A stretch of 64,000 nt of DNA from CAWHXG01 sp963833235 (lineage in GTDB: Bacteria; Pseudomonadota; Alphaproteobacteria; Rhodobacterales; Rhodobacteraceae), in NCBI GenBank assembly GCA_963833235.1, contig CAWHXG010000001.1:62001-126000 (forward strand), given 5' to 3'. This document shows, one piece after another, positions 14,814-23,612 of this stretch. Each line of letters begins with the position of its first letter. The first letter of the stretch is position 1. Both the position numbers and the translations under genes were made by a program. The notes under the pieces are model-generated. The model saw only the letters and a list, made by a program, of their open reading frames with translations. It did no database searches and was not told where the DNA came from.

Positions 14814-17414
14814 ATGCCGCTCATCCCCTCCCGCATCGCCGCGCTTCGCGCGCTCTGCCTGATCCTCGCGGCGGGCGGCAGCGTGGGCGCGGCCATCGCC
14901 ACGGTCGACCGGGTCGAGGCCGATGGCGTGGCGGCGGTGCGCGCGGCGCTTGGCGCGGCGGGGCTCGGGCGCGGCGTCAGCGTCGCCGCCGACGGCACGC
15001 TGGCGACGATCGCCGGCGAGGTGCCCGACGAGGCGACCCGCTTCAAGGTGCTGGCCGCCGCGGGCGATGCGCTGGACCCCGCGCGCCTGCGCGATGCAAT
15101 GCGGGTGCCGCCGCCCGAAAGCCTGCCGCGCCCCGCCTACAGGGTGGAGATGCTGCGCAACGGCGGCGAGATGACCGTGCACGGGCTGGTGCCGGGCGGC
15201 GTGGAGGGCAAGGCCGCCCTCACCCGCCGGCTGGGCCGGCTCGATGCCGGGTCGGCGGCCGAGCCGGGGCGTGGCGGCACGCTCGCCGTGTCGGACCTTC
15301 TGACGGCGGTGGCGGGTGCGGCGCCGGAGGCCTGGGCCGGCACGCTGGCCGCGGGGGTGACGGCGGTTGCGGGGCTGCCGACCGCACGTGTCGTGGTGAC
15401 GCCGCAGAAGCTTTTCGTCGAGGGGCTCGCACCGGGGCGCGAGGCGGCGCGGCGCCTGCAATCGGACCTGCGCGCGGCGATGCCGGGTGGCGTGGCCCTG
15501 GAGGTCTCGCTGCGCCAGCCGCGTCCGGTTCTGAGCCCCTACATCCTGCGCTTCCGACTGGATGCCGCGGGCGCCAGGTTCGATGCCTGCGCGGCCGAGA
15601 CGCCGGCGGACCGCGCCCGGATCGAGGCCGCAGCCCTCGCGGTGGCAGAGCGTGCAGCGGCCCCGGCGGATGCCGAGCCCGCCGACACCGCGGTGGCGTT
15701 CGGATCTGTAGAGCCGGACCGGCTGGTCTGCGCCGAGGCGATGGGCGCCCCCGATCCGAACTGGGCCGGCGTCGCGACCGCGGCGATCCGGGCGGTCGAG
15801 GAGATGGGCGGCGGCACGGTGACGATCTCGGACCTCACCGTGACGCTGGAGCCGCCGCAGGCGACCGATCCCGCCGCCCTCAGCGCCGCCATCGGCCTCG
15901 TCGAGGCCGGCCTGCCGGATCTCTTCACCCTCGTCGTGCCCGCCGCCGCCCCAGCCGAGGGCGACGCCGGCGCGGACCCCGCCGAAGCCGTCTTTGCGAT
16001 CAGCCGCAGCGAGGCGGGCGAGGTCACCCTCGCGGGCCCGGTGGGGGATGTGCGCACGCAGGAGATGATCCGAAGCTTCGCCGGCGCGAGCCTCGGGGGC
16101 GGGGACATCGCGGCCGAGCTGCAGCTTCGGCCCAACCTGCCGCAGGACTGGTCGCTGCGGGTGCTGGCGGCGCTCGACGCGCTGTCGCACCTCACCCACG
16201 GCACGGCCAGGGTCACCCCCGCTTTCCTGGAGGTCGCCGGGGTGACCGGCGATCCCGAGGGCCGCGCCGCCGCCTCGGCCGCGCTGTCCGAGGCGCTTGG
16301 GCCCAGCGGGGTCTACCGGCTCGACATAAGCTACGACCAGGCCTTCGATCCGGTCGCCGCCCTGCCGACGCCCGAGGAATGCGTCGCCGGGGTCGAGGCG
16401 GCCATCGACGGGCGCAAGATTGCCTTCGCCCCCGGCTCGGTCGACCTGGATTCCGAAGGGCTGGCCATCGTCGCCGATGTCGCGCGGGTCCTGCGCGATT
16501 GCCCGGAGGCGCAGATCGAGATCGGCGGCCACACCGACAGCCAGGGCCGCGAGGAGATGAACGCGCGGCTCAGCCAGCAGCGTGCCGACGCGGTGCTGAA
16601 CGCGCTGGTGGCGCGGCGCATCCTGACAGGCAACCTGACGGCGCGCGGCTATGGCGAGGCTGCGCCCGTCGCCGACAACGGCACCGAAGCGGGGCGCGAG
16701 GCCAACCGGCGCATCGCCTTCGCGCTGCGCGAGGCTCGGGCCGAGGCAACCGCGCCGGACCCCGCCGCCGCGGCACCGGGCGAGACACCGGTGAACGAAC
16801 CGAATGCCCAGCCGGACAACGCCCCGGGCGACGCGCCTGACGCAGCCGCCGATGCCGGTACGGAGGGGGCCGGGTGGAACGGACTGAGTTCATCGCCGCG
16901 ACGGCGATCCTGCTCTTTGGCGCCTACGTGCTGGGCTTTCTCTCGCACTGGCTGGTCACCCGCCTGTCGCGGGTGTCGCGCTCCGAGATCGACGAGCTCG
17001 ACGGCATGGCCGCCGATCTGCATGCGGCGGAAGATGCCCGCGACGCCGCGCAAAGCGCTCTGGCCGCGGCCGAGGCGCGGCTTGGCGCCCGGCTGGTTCA
17101 GGCCGAGGCCGAGCTGCGCGCGACGATGGAGGGCCTGCGCGAGGCCCGCGCCGAGGCCGAGGATCTCCGCCGCTTCATCTCCGAAGAGAACATGCGCGGC
17201 CGCTGACCCCGGCGCATCCCCGCTGAAAATCGCGCGCCCTCTTTGCCTCTCAAATATCCCGGGGAGGTCCGGAGGGGCTGGCCCCTCCGGCGCCTGCGCT
17301 CAGTCCTGCCCCCACCGGGCAAGCGAAGCCTCGTCGCGCGCCTCCGCCGCGACCCAGTCCGCCCGGTCGCCGCGCCACTCGCGCTTCCAGAACGGCGCCC
17401 GGGATTTCAGGTAA
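14814..17414 (+). CDS. OmpA-family outer membrane protein; genuine coding ends near 16873
   Basis: Signal-anchored protein with a long periplasmic region containing BON-like repeats (for example DGTLATIAGEVPDEATRF) and a C-terminal OmpA peptidoglycan-binding domain (GGHTDSQGREEMNARLSQQR, about residues 567-586, then NRRIAFALRE). After a Pro/Ala/acidic tail ending near GTEGAG, the frame has no stop and runs 180 residues through the next gene in the wrong frame to 17414. That extension has no coding character. Shifting one base in the tail would give a stop at the TGA around 16885. So either a lost stop or an indel; the domain itself is intact. Confidence 0.75.
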   Translation: MPLIPSRIAALRALCLILAAGGSVGAAIATVDRVEADGVAAVRAALGAAGLGRGVSVAADGTLATIAGEVPDEATRFKVLAAAGDALDPARLRDAMRVPPPESLPRPAYRVEMLRNGGEMTVHGLVPGGVEGKAALTRRLGRLDAGSAAEPGRGGTLAVSDLLTAVAGAAPEAWAGTLAAGVTAVAGLPTARVVVTPQKLFVEGLAPGREAARRLQSDLRAAMPGGVALEVSLRQPRPVLSPYILRFRLDAAGARFDACAAETPADRARIEAAALAVAERAAAPADAEPADTAVAFGSVEPDRLVCAEAMGAPDPNWAGVATAAIRAVEEMGGGTVTISDLTVTLEPPQATDPAALSAAIGLVEAGLPDLFTLVVPAAAPAEGDAGADPAEAVFAISRSEAGEVTLAGPVGDVRTQEMIRSFAGASLGGGDIAAELQLRPNLPQDWSLRVLAALDALSHLTHGTARVTPAFLEVAGVTGDPEGRAAASAALSEALGPSGVYRLDISYDQAFDPVAALPTPEECVAGVEAAIDGRKIAFAPGSVDLDSEGLAIVADVARVLRDCPEAQIEIGGHTDSQGREEMNARLSQQRADAVLNALVARRILTGNLTARGYGEAAPVADNGTEAGREANRRIAFALREARAEATAPDPAAAAPGETPVNEPNAQPDNAPGDAPDAAADAGTEGAGWNGLSSSPRRRSCSLAPTCWAFSRTGWSPACRGCRAPRSTSSTAWPPICMRRKMPATPRKALWPRPRRGLAPGWFRPRPSCARRWRACARPAPRPRISAASSPKRTCAAADPGASPLKIARPLCLSNIPGRSGGAGPSGACAQSCPHRASEASSRASAATQSARSPRHSRFQNGARDFR
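16874..17206 (+). CDS. Small membrane-anchored coiled-coil protein
   Basis: 110 residues. GTG start at 16874; one transmembrane helix (about 8-30), then a long Ala/Glu/Arg-rich heptad region (about 40-100) predicted as coiled coil. It lies wholly within the out-of-frame extension of the OmpA gene, and its clean composition argues that this, not the extension, is the real gene. Function unknown. Position after an OmpA-domain gene suggests an envelope role. Confidence 0.75.
   Translation: MERTEFIAATAILLFGAYVLGFLSHWLVTRLSRVSRSEIDELDGMAADLHAAEDARDAAQSALAAAEARLGARLVQAEAELRATMEGLREARAEAEDLRRFISEENMRGR
17269..17290. terminator. Bidirectional hairpin between convergent genes
   Basis: CCGGAGGGG-CTGG-CCCCTCCGG is a perfect 9-bp stem with a 4-base loop. 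It lies 62 bases after the coiled-coil gene and 9 bases after the moaE stop on the other strand. It is preceded by CTCAAATATCCCGGGG, a sequence I associate with repeated 3'-end elements in Rhodobacterales genomes (recollection, not checked). Confidence 0.65.
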
Positions 17415-17758
17415 TCCATCAGGAAATCCGCCGCCTCGAAGGCCGGCGCGCGATGCGCCGCCGCGGTCGCCACCATCATGATCGGCTCGCCCGGGGCCAT
17501 GCGGCCATGGCGGTGCACGATCAGCGCATCCGCCAGCGCCCAGCGGGCCAGCGCCCGGTCGCGATGCACGGCCAGCGCGCGTTCGGTCATGCCGGGGTAG
17601 TGCTCTATCTCCAGCGCGTCCAGATCGCCCTGCGTATCGCGCACGATACCGGTGAAGCTCACCAGCGCCCCGATGCCGTGGCGCCGGCCGGCGAAATCGG
17701 ACAGGATCCCGCCCGGGTCGAACGTTTCGCCCAGCAGCACCACGCCCGTCTTCGCCAC
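17300..17758 (-). CDS. moaE: Molybdopterin synthase catalytic subunit
   Basis: Large subunit of molybdopterin synthase, which with MoaD inserts the dithiolene sulfurs into precursor Z. 152 residues, normal length. Family landmarks: GALVSFTGIVRD, LEIEHYPGMTE, HRHGRMAPGE, AHRAPAFEAADFLMDYLKSRAPFWK. Starts at GTG 17758, four bases after the moaD stop; an operon pgsA-moaD-moaE. Confidence 0.95.
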   Translation of the reverse strand: MAKTGVVLLGETFDPGGILSDFAGRRHGIGALVSFTGIVRDTQGDLDALEIEHYPGMTERALAVHRDRALARWALADALIVHRHGRMAPGEPIMMVATAAAHRAPAFEAADFLMDYLKSRAPFWKREWRGDRADWVAAEARDEASLARWGQD

Positions 17759-17762
17759 CGGC

Positions 17763-18011
17763 CTAGCCGCCCGTCATCGGCGGAAAGAAGGCGATCTCGC
17801 GCACCCCGGCGAGCGGCGCGTCGAACGTGCTCAGTTCCTGATCGACCGCGACGCGCAGGGCGGCCGTGTCGGCGAAGGCGGCGGCGTATCGGGGATCGCG
17901 GTCCTGCAGCTCGGCCACCAGATCCGCCACCGTCCCCGCGGCGCTCTCGATGCGCTCGCGCGGCAGGCCGATGCGCTCGCGCACCCACGCGAAATACAGC
18001 ACGTCGATCAC
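17763..18011 (-). CDS. moaD: Molybdopterin synthase sulfur-carrier subunit
   Basis: 82-residue ubiquitin-like sulfur carrier. It begins IDVLYFAWVRERIG and ends in the required Gly-Gly (PPMTGG), which is thiocarboxylated to donate sulfur. GTG 18011 overlaps the pgsA stop as GTGA, so translation is coupled to pgsA. The long forward-running frame in this region is not real. Confidence 0.93.
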   Translation of the reverse strand: MIDVLYFAWVRERIGLPRERIESAAGTVADLVAELQDRDPRYAAAFADTAALRVAVDQELSTFDAPLAGVREIAFFPPMTGG

Positions 18012-18673
18012 GGCTTTGGCTCTTCCTTGAGGTAGGGCATCGCCTTCTGCAGGTAATCCCATCCCGTGGCCAGGGTCAGCGCCGCCGCGACCCAGAGCAC
18101 CGCGACCCCGGTGAGCCCCGCCGCCCAGCCGCCCCAGTAGAGCCGCCAGATGGGGTTGCCCGGGCCGGAATGCAGGGCGGCATCGTAGGCGGCCGGCTCG
18201 GTGGCACGGTAGGCCCAGTAATGCGCCTCTTCGAGACCCAGCGAGAGCAGGAGCAACGCTATCGCGCACATCTGCGCGGTCGTCTTCCACTTGGCCAGCG
18301 GCGTCACCTTCAGCCGCCCTGCGGCAGCCCCGAGGAACTCGCGCAGCCCGGAGACGAAGATCTCGCGGAAGAGGATCAGAGCCGCGGGGGCCACGATCAG
18401 CGGGTTCAGCGCCGAGGTGGCCATCACCACCGCCAGCGCGATCATCACCATCGCCTTGTCGGCGATGGGGTCGAGCATGGCGCCGAAGCGGCTGGTCTGC
18501 CCCCAGGCGCGGGCCAGATAGCCGTCGATCCAGTCGGTCGCCGAGGCGCCGACGAAAAGGACCAGCGCGATCCAGTCCGCCAGGGGTCGCGGCAGCAGCA
18601 CGAAGACCATTGCAAGTGCCGGCGCGGCGAAGAGGCGCAGAACGGTCAGGATGTTGGGAAGATTCCAGGTCAT
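18008..18673 (-). CDS. pgsA: CDP-diacylglycerol--glycerol-3-phosphate 3-phosphatidyltransferase
   Basis: Inner-membrane enzyme making phosphatidylglycerol phosphate. 221 residues with the CDP-alcohol phosphatidyltransferase signature: D50-G51, A54-R55, G64, D68 and D72. MTWNLPNILTVLRL is a typical N terminus. There is an insertion between the last helices (about 160-190) that is less conserved. First gene of a pgsA-moaD-moaE unit. Confidence 0.95.
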   Translation of the reverse strand: MTWNLPNILTVLRLFAAPALAMVFVLLPRPLADWIALVLFVGASATDWIDGYLARAWGQTSRFGAMLDPIADKAMVMIALAVVMATSALNPLIVAPAALILFREIFVSGLREFLGAAAGRLKVTPLAKWKTTAQMCAIALLLLSLGLEEAHYWAYRATEPAAYDAALHSGPGNPIWRLYWGGWAAGLTGVAVLWVAAALTLATGWDYLQKAMPYLKEEPKP

Positions 18674-18750
18674 ACCGGCACGCTAGCGGAGCGGGCGCAC
18701 CGGCGAAAGGCCGGAACGCACCGCGTGCGGACAGGCGGTGCGGAGGCGCC

Positions 18751-18778
18751 GGGGCCGCGGGCCGAAGCCCGCAGCCCC
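18751..18778 (-). terminator. Hairpin after the family-5 ABC binding-protein gene
   Basis: GGGGCCGCGGGC-CGAA-GCCCGCAGCCCC: a 12-bp stem with one mismatch and a CGAA loop, 10 bases beyond the stop of the binding-protein gene. There is no T run, so it may be a 3'-stabilising or Rho-assisted structure. Confidence 0.5.
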
Positions 18779-18787
18779 GGCCGACGG

Positions 18788-20455
18788 TCAGGCGGCGAAG
18801 CCGAGTTCCGCCACGTGGATCTCGAATGTCGGATGCTGGTCGGCGCCGAGGACGCCGGGGGCCACGTGCCGGAAGGTCGAGCGCCAGTAGGGCTGGATGA
18901 TCACGCCCTCGTCCTGCATGATCTTCTCGATCTGTGCCATCACCTCGCGCCGCCGGTCGGCGTCGGGCATGGTCAGCGCCTCGTTCAGCAGGCTGTCGAA
19001 CTCCTCGTTGGAAAACCCGCTCTCGTTCCAGGCCTCGCCGGAGCGATAGGCCAGCGCCAGGACCTGCACGCCGAGCGGACGCTGCGCCCAGTCGGTGGAG
19101 CTGAGCGGATACTTCGTCCAGTCGTTCCAGAAGGTGGCGCCCGGCAGGATCTGCCGTTCCACGTTCAGGCCGGCGTCGCGCATGTTTGCCGCCGCGGCAT
19201 CGGTGGTGGCCCGCCGCCAACCATCGTCGATGGAGATCAGCACGTGCTCGTAATCGGCCATCCCGGCCTCTTCCATCAGCGCCATCGCCGCCTCGGGATC
19301 GTAGGGTGCGCGCGGCACCTCGGCATATTCGGGGTGGATCGGGCACACGTGGTGATTGTCGGCCACCCGGCCGGCCCCGTCATAGCCGAGGTTCAGCAGA
19401 TCCTCGTTGTTCACCGCAAGCGCCAGCGCGCGGCGCACGCGGGCGTCGGCATAGGGCTTGACCCCGTCGACCTCGGCCGTCTGGTTCGGGCGAATGATGA
19501 CGGTGTTCGCGGTCACGGCCTCGGATTTCTCCCAGCCGATGGCATCCATGATCTCGACGAATTCGCCGAGGCTCTCGTAGACCATGTCGACCTCGCCGCT
19601 GTCGACGGCGGCCACCCACGAGGCGGGATCGGTACCGTAGTCGACGTAGATGATCTGGTCGAGCGCGGCGCCCTCGCCCCACCATTGATGATCCTCGTTC
19701 TTCACCAGCTCGGCGCTGATGCCGACCTCGTAGTTGCCGGGCAGGTAGGGGCCGGTGCCGATGGGGTCGGACAGAGGGTCGCCCGAGAAGCTCTGGTGCA
19801 CGATGGCGGCGGGGTAATCCGAGAAGCCGGCGATCAGCGTGATGTCGGCGCGCGGCAGGTTGAGGCGCAGCGTCGTCTCGTCGACCACCTCGATGACGCC
19901 TTCGGCGGCCTGCCCCGTGCCCTCGTCGATCAGGGTCGACACGCGGCTGGCCATGGAATTGCCGTCGACGCCCTTCTCGCACCAGCGGCCGATGTTGAAC
20001 GCCACGTCCTCGGCGGTGAAGGGGTCGCCATTGTTCCAGGTGACCCCAGGGCGGACGTTGAGCGTGTAGACGGTCGCGTCGTCGTTGACCTCCCAGCTTT
20101 CCAGCAGGCGGCCTTCGATGGACCCGTCGCGCTGGTATTCGACCAGATATTCCAGCCAGCCGCGGGTATAGTTCGACATCTGCGGCCAGTCGTAGGTCCG
20201 CGGATCCTTCAGGGGCCGCACCTCGGACTGGATGCGCAGGGTGCCGCCCTGCTGCATCTCCTGGGCGCGTGCGGCAGGTGCAGCAAGGCCCAGCAGCCCG
20301 TAGGCGCCGGCGCTGGTGAGGCCAAGCGCGGTGGCGCTGGCGATGAACTCGCGGCGCGAAAGCGTTCCATCGCGGACCTCGCCGGCGAGGCGCGTGGCGA
20401 TGGGATGACGGACGGATGCGCTGCGCGCGGTCGGACCGGTCTTGTAATAGGTCAT
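18788..20455 (-). CDS. ABC transporter substrate-binding protein, family 5 (peptide/nickel type)
   Basis: Periplasmic binding protein of the oligopeptide/dipeptide ABC class, 555 residues. A twin-arginine signal is clear: SRREF at residues 33-37, a hydrophobic stretch, and ARA-QE cleavage near 64-65. The mature part opens GGTLRIQSEVRPLKDPRTYDW and has the family-5 motif WEVNDDATVYTLNVRPGVTWNNGDPFTAEDV. No permease or ATPase gene is next to it, so it is an orphan in this window; uvrC is upstream on the same strand. Substrate unknown. Confidence 0.9.
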   Translation of the reverse strand: MTYYKTGPTARSASVRHPIATRLAGEVRDGTLSRREFIASATALGLTSAGAYGLLGLAAPAARAQEMQQGGTLRIQSEVRPLKDPRTYDWPQMSNYTRGWLEYLVEYQRDGSIEGRLLESWEVNDDATVYTLNVRPGVTWNNGDPFTAEDVAFNIGRWCEKGVDGNSMASRVSTLIDEGTGQAAEGVIEVVDETTLRLNLPRADITLIAGFSDYPAAIVHQSFSGDPLSDPIGTGPYLPGNYEVGISAELVKNEDHQWWGEGAALDQIIYVDYGTDPASWVAAVDSGEVDMVYESLGEFVEIMDAIGWEKSEAVTANTVIIRPNQTAEVDGVKPYADARVRRALALAVNNEDLLNLGYDGAGRVADNHHVCPIHPEYAEVPRAPYDPEAAMALMEEAGMADYEHVLISIDDGWRRATTDAAAANMRDAGLNVERQILPGATFWNDWTKYPLSSTDWAQRPLGVQVLALAYRSGEAWNESGFSNEEFDSLLNEALTMPDADRRREVMAQIEKIMQDEGVIIQPYWRSTFRHVAPGVLGADQHPTFEIHVAELGFAA

Positions 20456-20633
20456 TGGCAGGTTGCTCCTCAGAGCGAGGCCTTCGGGCCCCATCGACGC
20501 CGGTCTTGGAAAGACAGGCGGATCAGTGTCTGTGCCGCGCGATCGTGGCGCGGCGGCTCGCGGTAGCCTAAACATGCCTCAACCAACGGAAATGTCAAAG
20601 CGCCGCCCCCCGCCCACGATCCCGCGGCCGGGG

Positions 20634-22544
20634 CTATCCGCGTTCGTGAAAGAAGTCGTAGATCTTTTCGGCCAGGCTGCCCGAAATTCCGTCGACCGCC
20701 TTGAGATCGACGAGATTTGCCCGCGCCACCGCCTTGGCAGAGCCGAAATGCGCCAGCAGCGCGCGTTTGCGAGTGCCGCCGACGCCCGCGATCTCGTCGA
20801 GCGGAGTGGCGCCGATGGCCTTCGACCGCTTGGCGCGGTGGGCGCCGATGGCGAAGCGGTGCGCCTCATCGCGCAGGCGCTGCACGAAGTAGAGCACCGG
20901 ATCGTTGTGGCGCAGGGCCATGGGGCGGTGACCGATGCGGTGGAACTCTTCCTTGCCGGCGTCGCGGTCCACCCCCTTGGCGACGCCGATCATCGCGATG
21001 TCGTCGACGCCCAGATCGGCCATGATCGAATGGACAGCGCTCACCTGCCCGGCGCCGCCATCGATCAGCAGCAGGTCGGGCCAGCTGCCGGATTGCCTGT
21101 CGGGATCCTCCTTCAGCAGGCGCTTGAAGCGGCGGGTCAGCACCTCCTTCATCATGCCGAAATCGTCCCCGGGGGTCAGCTCCTCGCCCTTGATGTTGAA
21201 CTTGCGGTACTGGCCCTTCAGCATCCCCTCGGCACCGGCCACGATCATCGCGCCCACCGCATGGGCGCCCATGATGTGCGAGTTGTCGTAGACCTCGATC
21301 CGCGCTGGCGGGCCATCCAGGCCAAAGGCCTCCGCCAGGCCGCCGAGCAGCCGTGCCTGGCTGGCGCTTTCCGACATCTTGCGCGCCAGGCTTTCGCGGG
21401 CGTTGCGCAGGGCATGGCCGACCAGTTCGGCCTTCTCGCCCTTCTGCGGCACGCTCAAGGTCACCTTTCGCCGGGCCTTGCCGCTGAGCATGTCGGCGAT
21501 CAGGTCGCTGTCGTCCGGGGCGTGCGAGAGAAGCAGCGCACGGGGCGGTTCCTTGCCGTCGTAGAACTGGCCGATGAAGGCCTGCATCACCTCGGCGGCA
21601 TCCACGTCGTCACCCACGCGGGGGTAGAAATCGCGGTTGCCCCAATTCTGGTGCGCCCGGATGAAGAAGACCTGCACGCAGGCTTGGCCATGCTCCATGT
21701 GCAGGGCGATGACGTCCGCCTCCGGGACGCCCTTGGGATTGATGCCCTGGGCGGACTGCACCTGGGTCATGGCGCGGATGCGGTCCCTGAGCGCGGCGGC
21801 GCGCTCGAACTCCATCGCCGCGGAGGCCTCCTCCATCGAGCGGGCCAGATCGCCCTGGATATTCGTCGACCGCCCCGAGAGGAACCGTTCGGCAGTCGAG
21901 ACTAGCCCGGCATAATCTGCTTCCGAGATATGGCCGACGCAGGGACCGGCACAGCGCTTGATCTGGTAGAGCAGGCAGGGCCGCGTGCGGGTTGAGAACA
22001 CCGCATCCGTGCAGTTGCGCAGCAGGAACACCTTCTGCAACTGGTTCAGCGTGCGGTTCACCGCGCCGGCGCTTGCGAAGGGGCCATAGTAGGCACCTTT
22101 CGACGATTTGGCGCCGCGATGCTTGCGGATCTGCGGGAAGGCATGGTCCTTCGCCACGAGGATGTTGGGGAAGGACTTGTCGTCCCGCAGGAGCACGTTG
22201 TAGCGCGGCTTGAGTTGCTTGATCAGGTTCTGCTCCAGCAGCAGCGCCTCTGTTTCCGTCCGGGTGGTCAGCACCATCATCGAGGCGGTATCGGCGATCA
22301 TGCGCGAGATGCGGCGGGAATGTCCGGCGGGTCGCGCGTAGCTGGCGACCCGTGCCGCAAGATTTCGCGCCTTGCCGACATAGAGCACCCGGCTCTGGGC
22401 ATCGAGCATTCGGTAGACGCCGGGGCTGCTGTCGAGCGTGCGAAGGAACCTTTGGATCACGGCATGTCCGGTGGCCACGGGCGCGGCCGTTTGCACAGCC
22501 TGTGCCGCGTTCGTACGGCTTTGGGGATCACTCGTGTCCGACAT
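20634..22544 (-). CDS. uvrC: UvrABC system protein C (excinuclease subunit)
   Basis: Nuclease of nucleotide excision repair that makes both incisions around a lesion. 636 residues from ATG 22544. Domains in order: GIY-YIG nuclease (SPGVYRMLDAQSRVLYVGKA, about 38-57), a Cys-rich segment (CLLYQIKRCAGPC), UVR motif (about 215-240), RNase-H-like nuclease (IEVYDNSHIMGAHAVGAM, LLLIDGGAGQV) and a C-terminal HhH domain. ATG 22544 follows GAGGAG; an alternative ATG 22576 adds eleven residues. A leader of about 290 bases, AT-rich at its far end, precedes it. Confidence 0.96.
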   Translation of the reverse strand: MSDTSDPQSRTNAAQAVQTAAPVATGHAVIQRFLRTLDSSPGVYRMLDAQSRVLYVGKARNLAARVASYARPAGHSRRISRMIADTASMMVLTTRTETEALLLEQNLIKQLKPRYNVLLRDDKSFPNILVAKDHAFPQIRKHRGAKSSKGAYYGPFASAGAVNRTLNQLQKVFLLRNCTDAVFSTRTRPCLLYQIKRCAGPCVGHISEADYAGLVSTAERFLSGRSTNIQGDLARSMEEASAAMEFERAAALRDRIRAMTQVQSAQGINPKGVPEADVIALHMEHGQACVQVFFIRAHQNWGNRDFYPRVGDDVDAAEVMQAFIGQFYDGKEPPRALLLSHAPDDSDLIADMLSGKARRKVTLSVPQKGEKAELVGHALRNARESLARKMSESASQARLLGGLAEAFGLDGPPARIEVYDNSHIMGAHAVGAMIVAGAEGMLKGQYRKFNIKGEELTPGDDFGMMKEVLTRRFKRLLKEDPDRQSGSWPDLLLIDGGAGQVSAVHSIMADLGVDDIAMIGVAKGVDRDAGKEEFHRIGHRPMALRHNDPVLYFVQRLRDEAHRFAIGAHRAKRSKAIGATPLDEIAGVGGTRKRALLAHFGSAKAVARANLVDLKAVDGISGSLAEKIYDFFHERG

Positions 22545-22752
22545 CGGCTCCTCGCCCGATTCTACTTCTGCGTGCATAGAATGGTGGCTCTTCTCAAGCC
22601 TTATCTTGTCCACCGAATCTGGGGATAAGTCTGGTGACAGAAGGCGCTGCGCGGGTCGTTCCCCTTGATATCGCTGCCCGTTCGTCAGGATGCCTATAAT
22701 CTGGGCAACCCAGCAACCCCCTGGTATCACTACTTATTTATTGTTTATCATG

Positions 22753-22775
22753 GTTAAGAAGCTGATATTCTTAAC
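22753..22775. terminator. Inverted repeat in the AT-rich gap between the SDR gene and uvrC
   Basis: GTTAAGAA-GCTGATA-TTCTTAAC is an 8-bp perfect inverted repeat in an AT-rich patch about 60 bases after the SDR stop. On the minus strand the following bases are AT-rich but not a pure T run. It may be a weak terminator or a protein site upstream of uvrC. The rest of 22545-22835 shows nothing I can name. Confidence 0.4.
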
Positions 22776-22835
22776 AAATTCGTAACGGTTTCAGGACGCC
22801 ACCGCGGCACGTGCACAACCTTGCGGGAACCGTTG

Positions 22836-23612
22836 TCAATCGCGGGCCAGATGTCGCCCTCCGTCCACCATAAGGATTTGCCCGGTGACGGCTGGCGCGT
22901 CCAGCAGGTAGGTCAGGGCTGACACTACATCGGACGGATCGGCGCCGCGTTCAAGGGGGGCGCCCAGGCGCTGCGCCGCGAAGTGCGCCGTGCCCTGGCG
23001 GGCGCCGATCAGCGTGGGGCCGGGACCGATGGCGTTCACGCGGATACGGGGTGCCAGGGCCTGGGCCGAGGTCTGGGTGAGGGTCCAGAGGCCCGCCTTT
23101 GCGAGCGTGTAGGTCATGAAATCAGCCGTGAGGTTCAAGACCTTGTGGTCGACCATGTTGACGATCAGCCCGGGCGCCGGCGGTGCCTCCTGCCCCGCGT
23201 CGCGTGGCGCGGGCTGGGGCAGGCCCGCCGCGAAAGCCTGGGTGAGCAGGAACGGCGCCCGCAGATTGCTGCCGAAATGGCGCGACCAACTGTCGGCGCT
23301 GGCATCCTGCAGCGTGTCCGGTTCGAAGATCGAGGCGTTGTTGACGAGAACGGTCAGCGGCCCGCCGAGCGCTTCGGCAGCCCGGCCGACAAGGGCTGTC
23401 GCCTGAGCTTCATCGAGCAGATCGGCCCGAAGGGCTGCGGTGCGTCGGCCAATTCCCGCGATCTCGCCGGTCGTCTCCTCAGCGTCCTCGACAGAGGTCG
23501 CGTAGTGCACGGCCACGTCATATCCGCGTTCCGCAAGAGCCAGCGCCATTGCCCGCCCAAGCCGGCGCGCGCCGCCCGTCACCAGCGCCCGCCCGGCCGG
23601 CCGGCCGCTCAT
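22836..23612 (-). CDS. SDR-family oxidoreductase, pteridine-reductase-like
   Basis: 258 residues. NAD(P)-binding TGGARRLGRAMA near residue 13, VLVNNASIFEP, and the YxxxK pair in MTYTLAKAG. The N terminus (ALVTGGARRLGRAMALALAERGYDVAVHY) resembles FolM/pteridine reductases, so reduction of dihydrobiopterin, dihydromonapterin or folate is plausible. The true substrate is not shown by sequence. ATG overlaps the stop of the Na/Ca exchanger gene. Confidence 0.85.
   Translation of the reverse strand: MSGRPAGRALVTGGARRLGRAMALALAERGYDVAVHYATSVEDAEETTGEIAGIGRRTAALRADLLDEAQATALVGRAAEALGGPLTVLVNNASIFEPDTLQDASADSWSRHFGSNLRAPFLLTQAFAAGLPQPAPRDAGQEAPPAPGLIVNMVDHKVLNLTADFMTYTLAKAGLWTLTQTSAQALAPRIRVNAIGPGPTLIGARQGTAHFAAQRLGAPLERGADPSDVVSALTYLLDAPAVTGQILMVDGGRHLARD

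Noticed and set aside
13629..16532. 967-codon minus-strand frame opposite ubiA and the OmpA gene
   Set aside because: Same shadow effect; the composition is Arg/Gly/Ala-rich and no domain is recognisable.
17243..20566. 1,107-codon plus-strand frame over moaE to the ABC binding protein
   Set aside because: Opposes four good genes; composition is His/Arg/Gly-rich, and no motif is seen.
22600..22640. TTATCCCCA as a DnaA box near uvrC, possible origin
   Set aside because: Only one imperfect box, no cluster, and no dnaA, gidA or parAB nearby.
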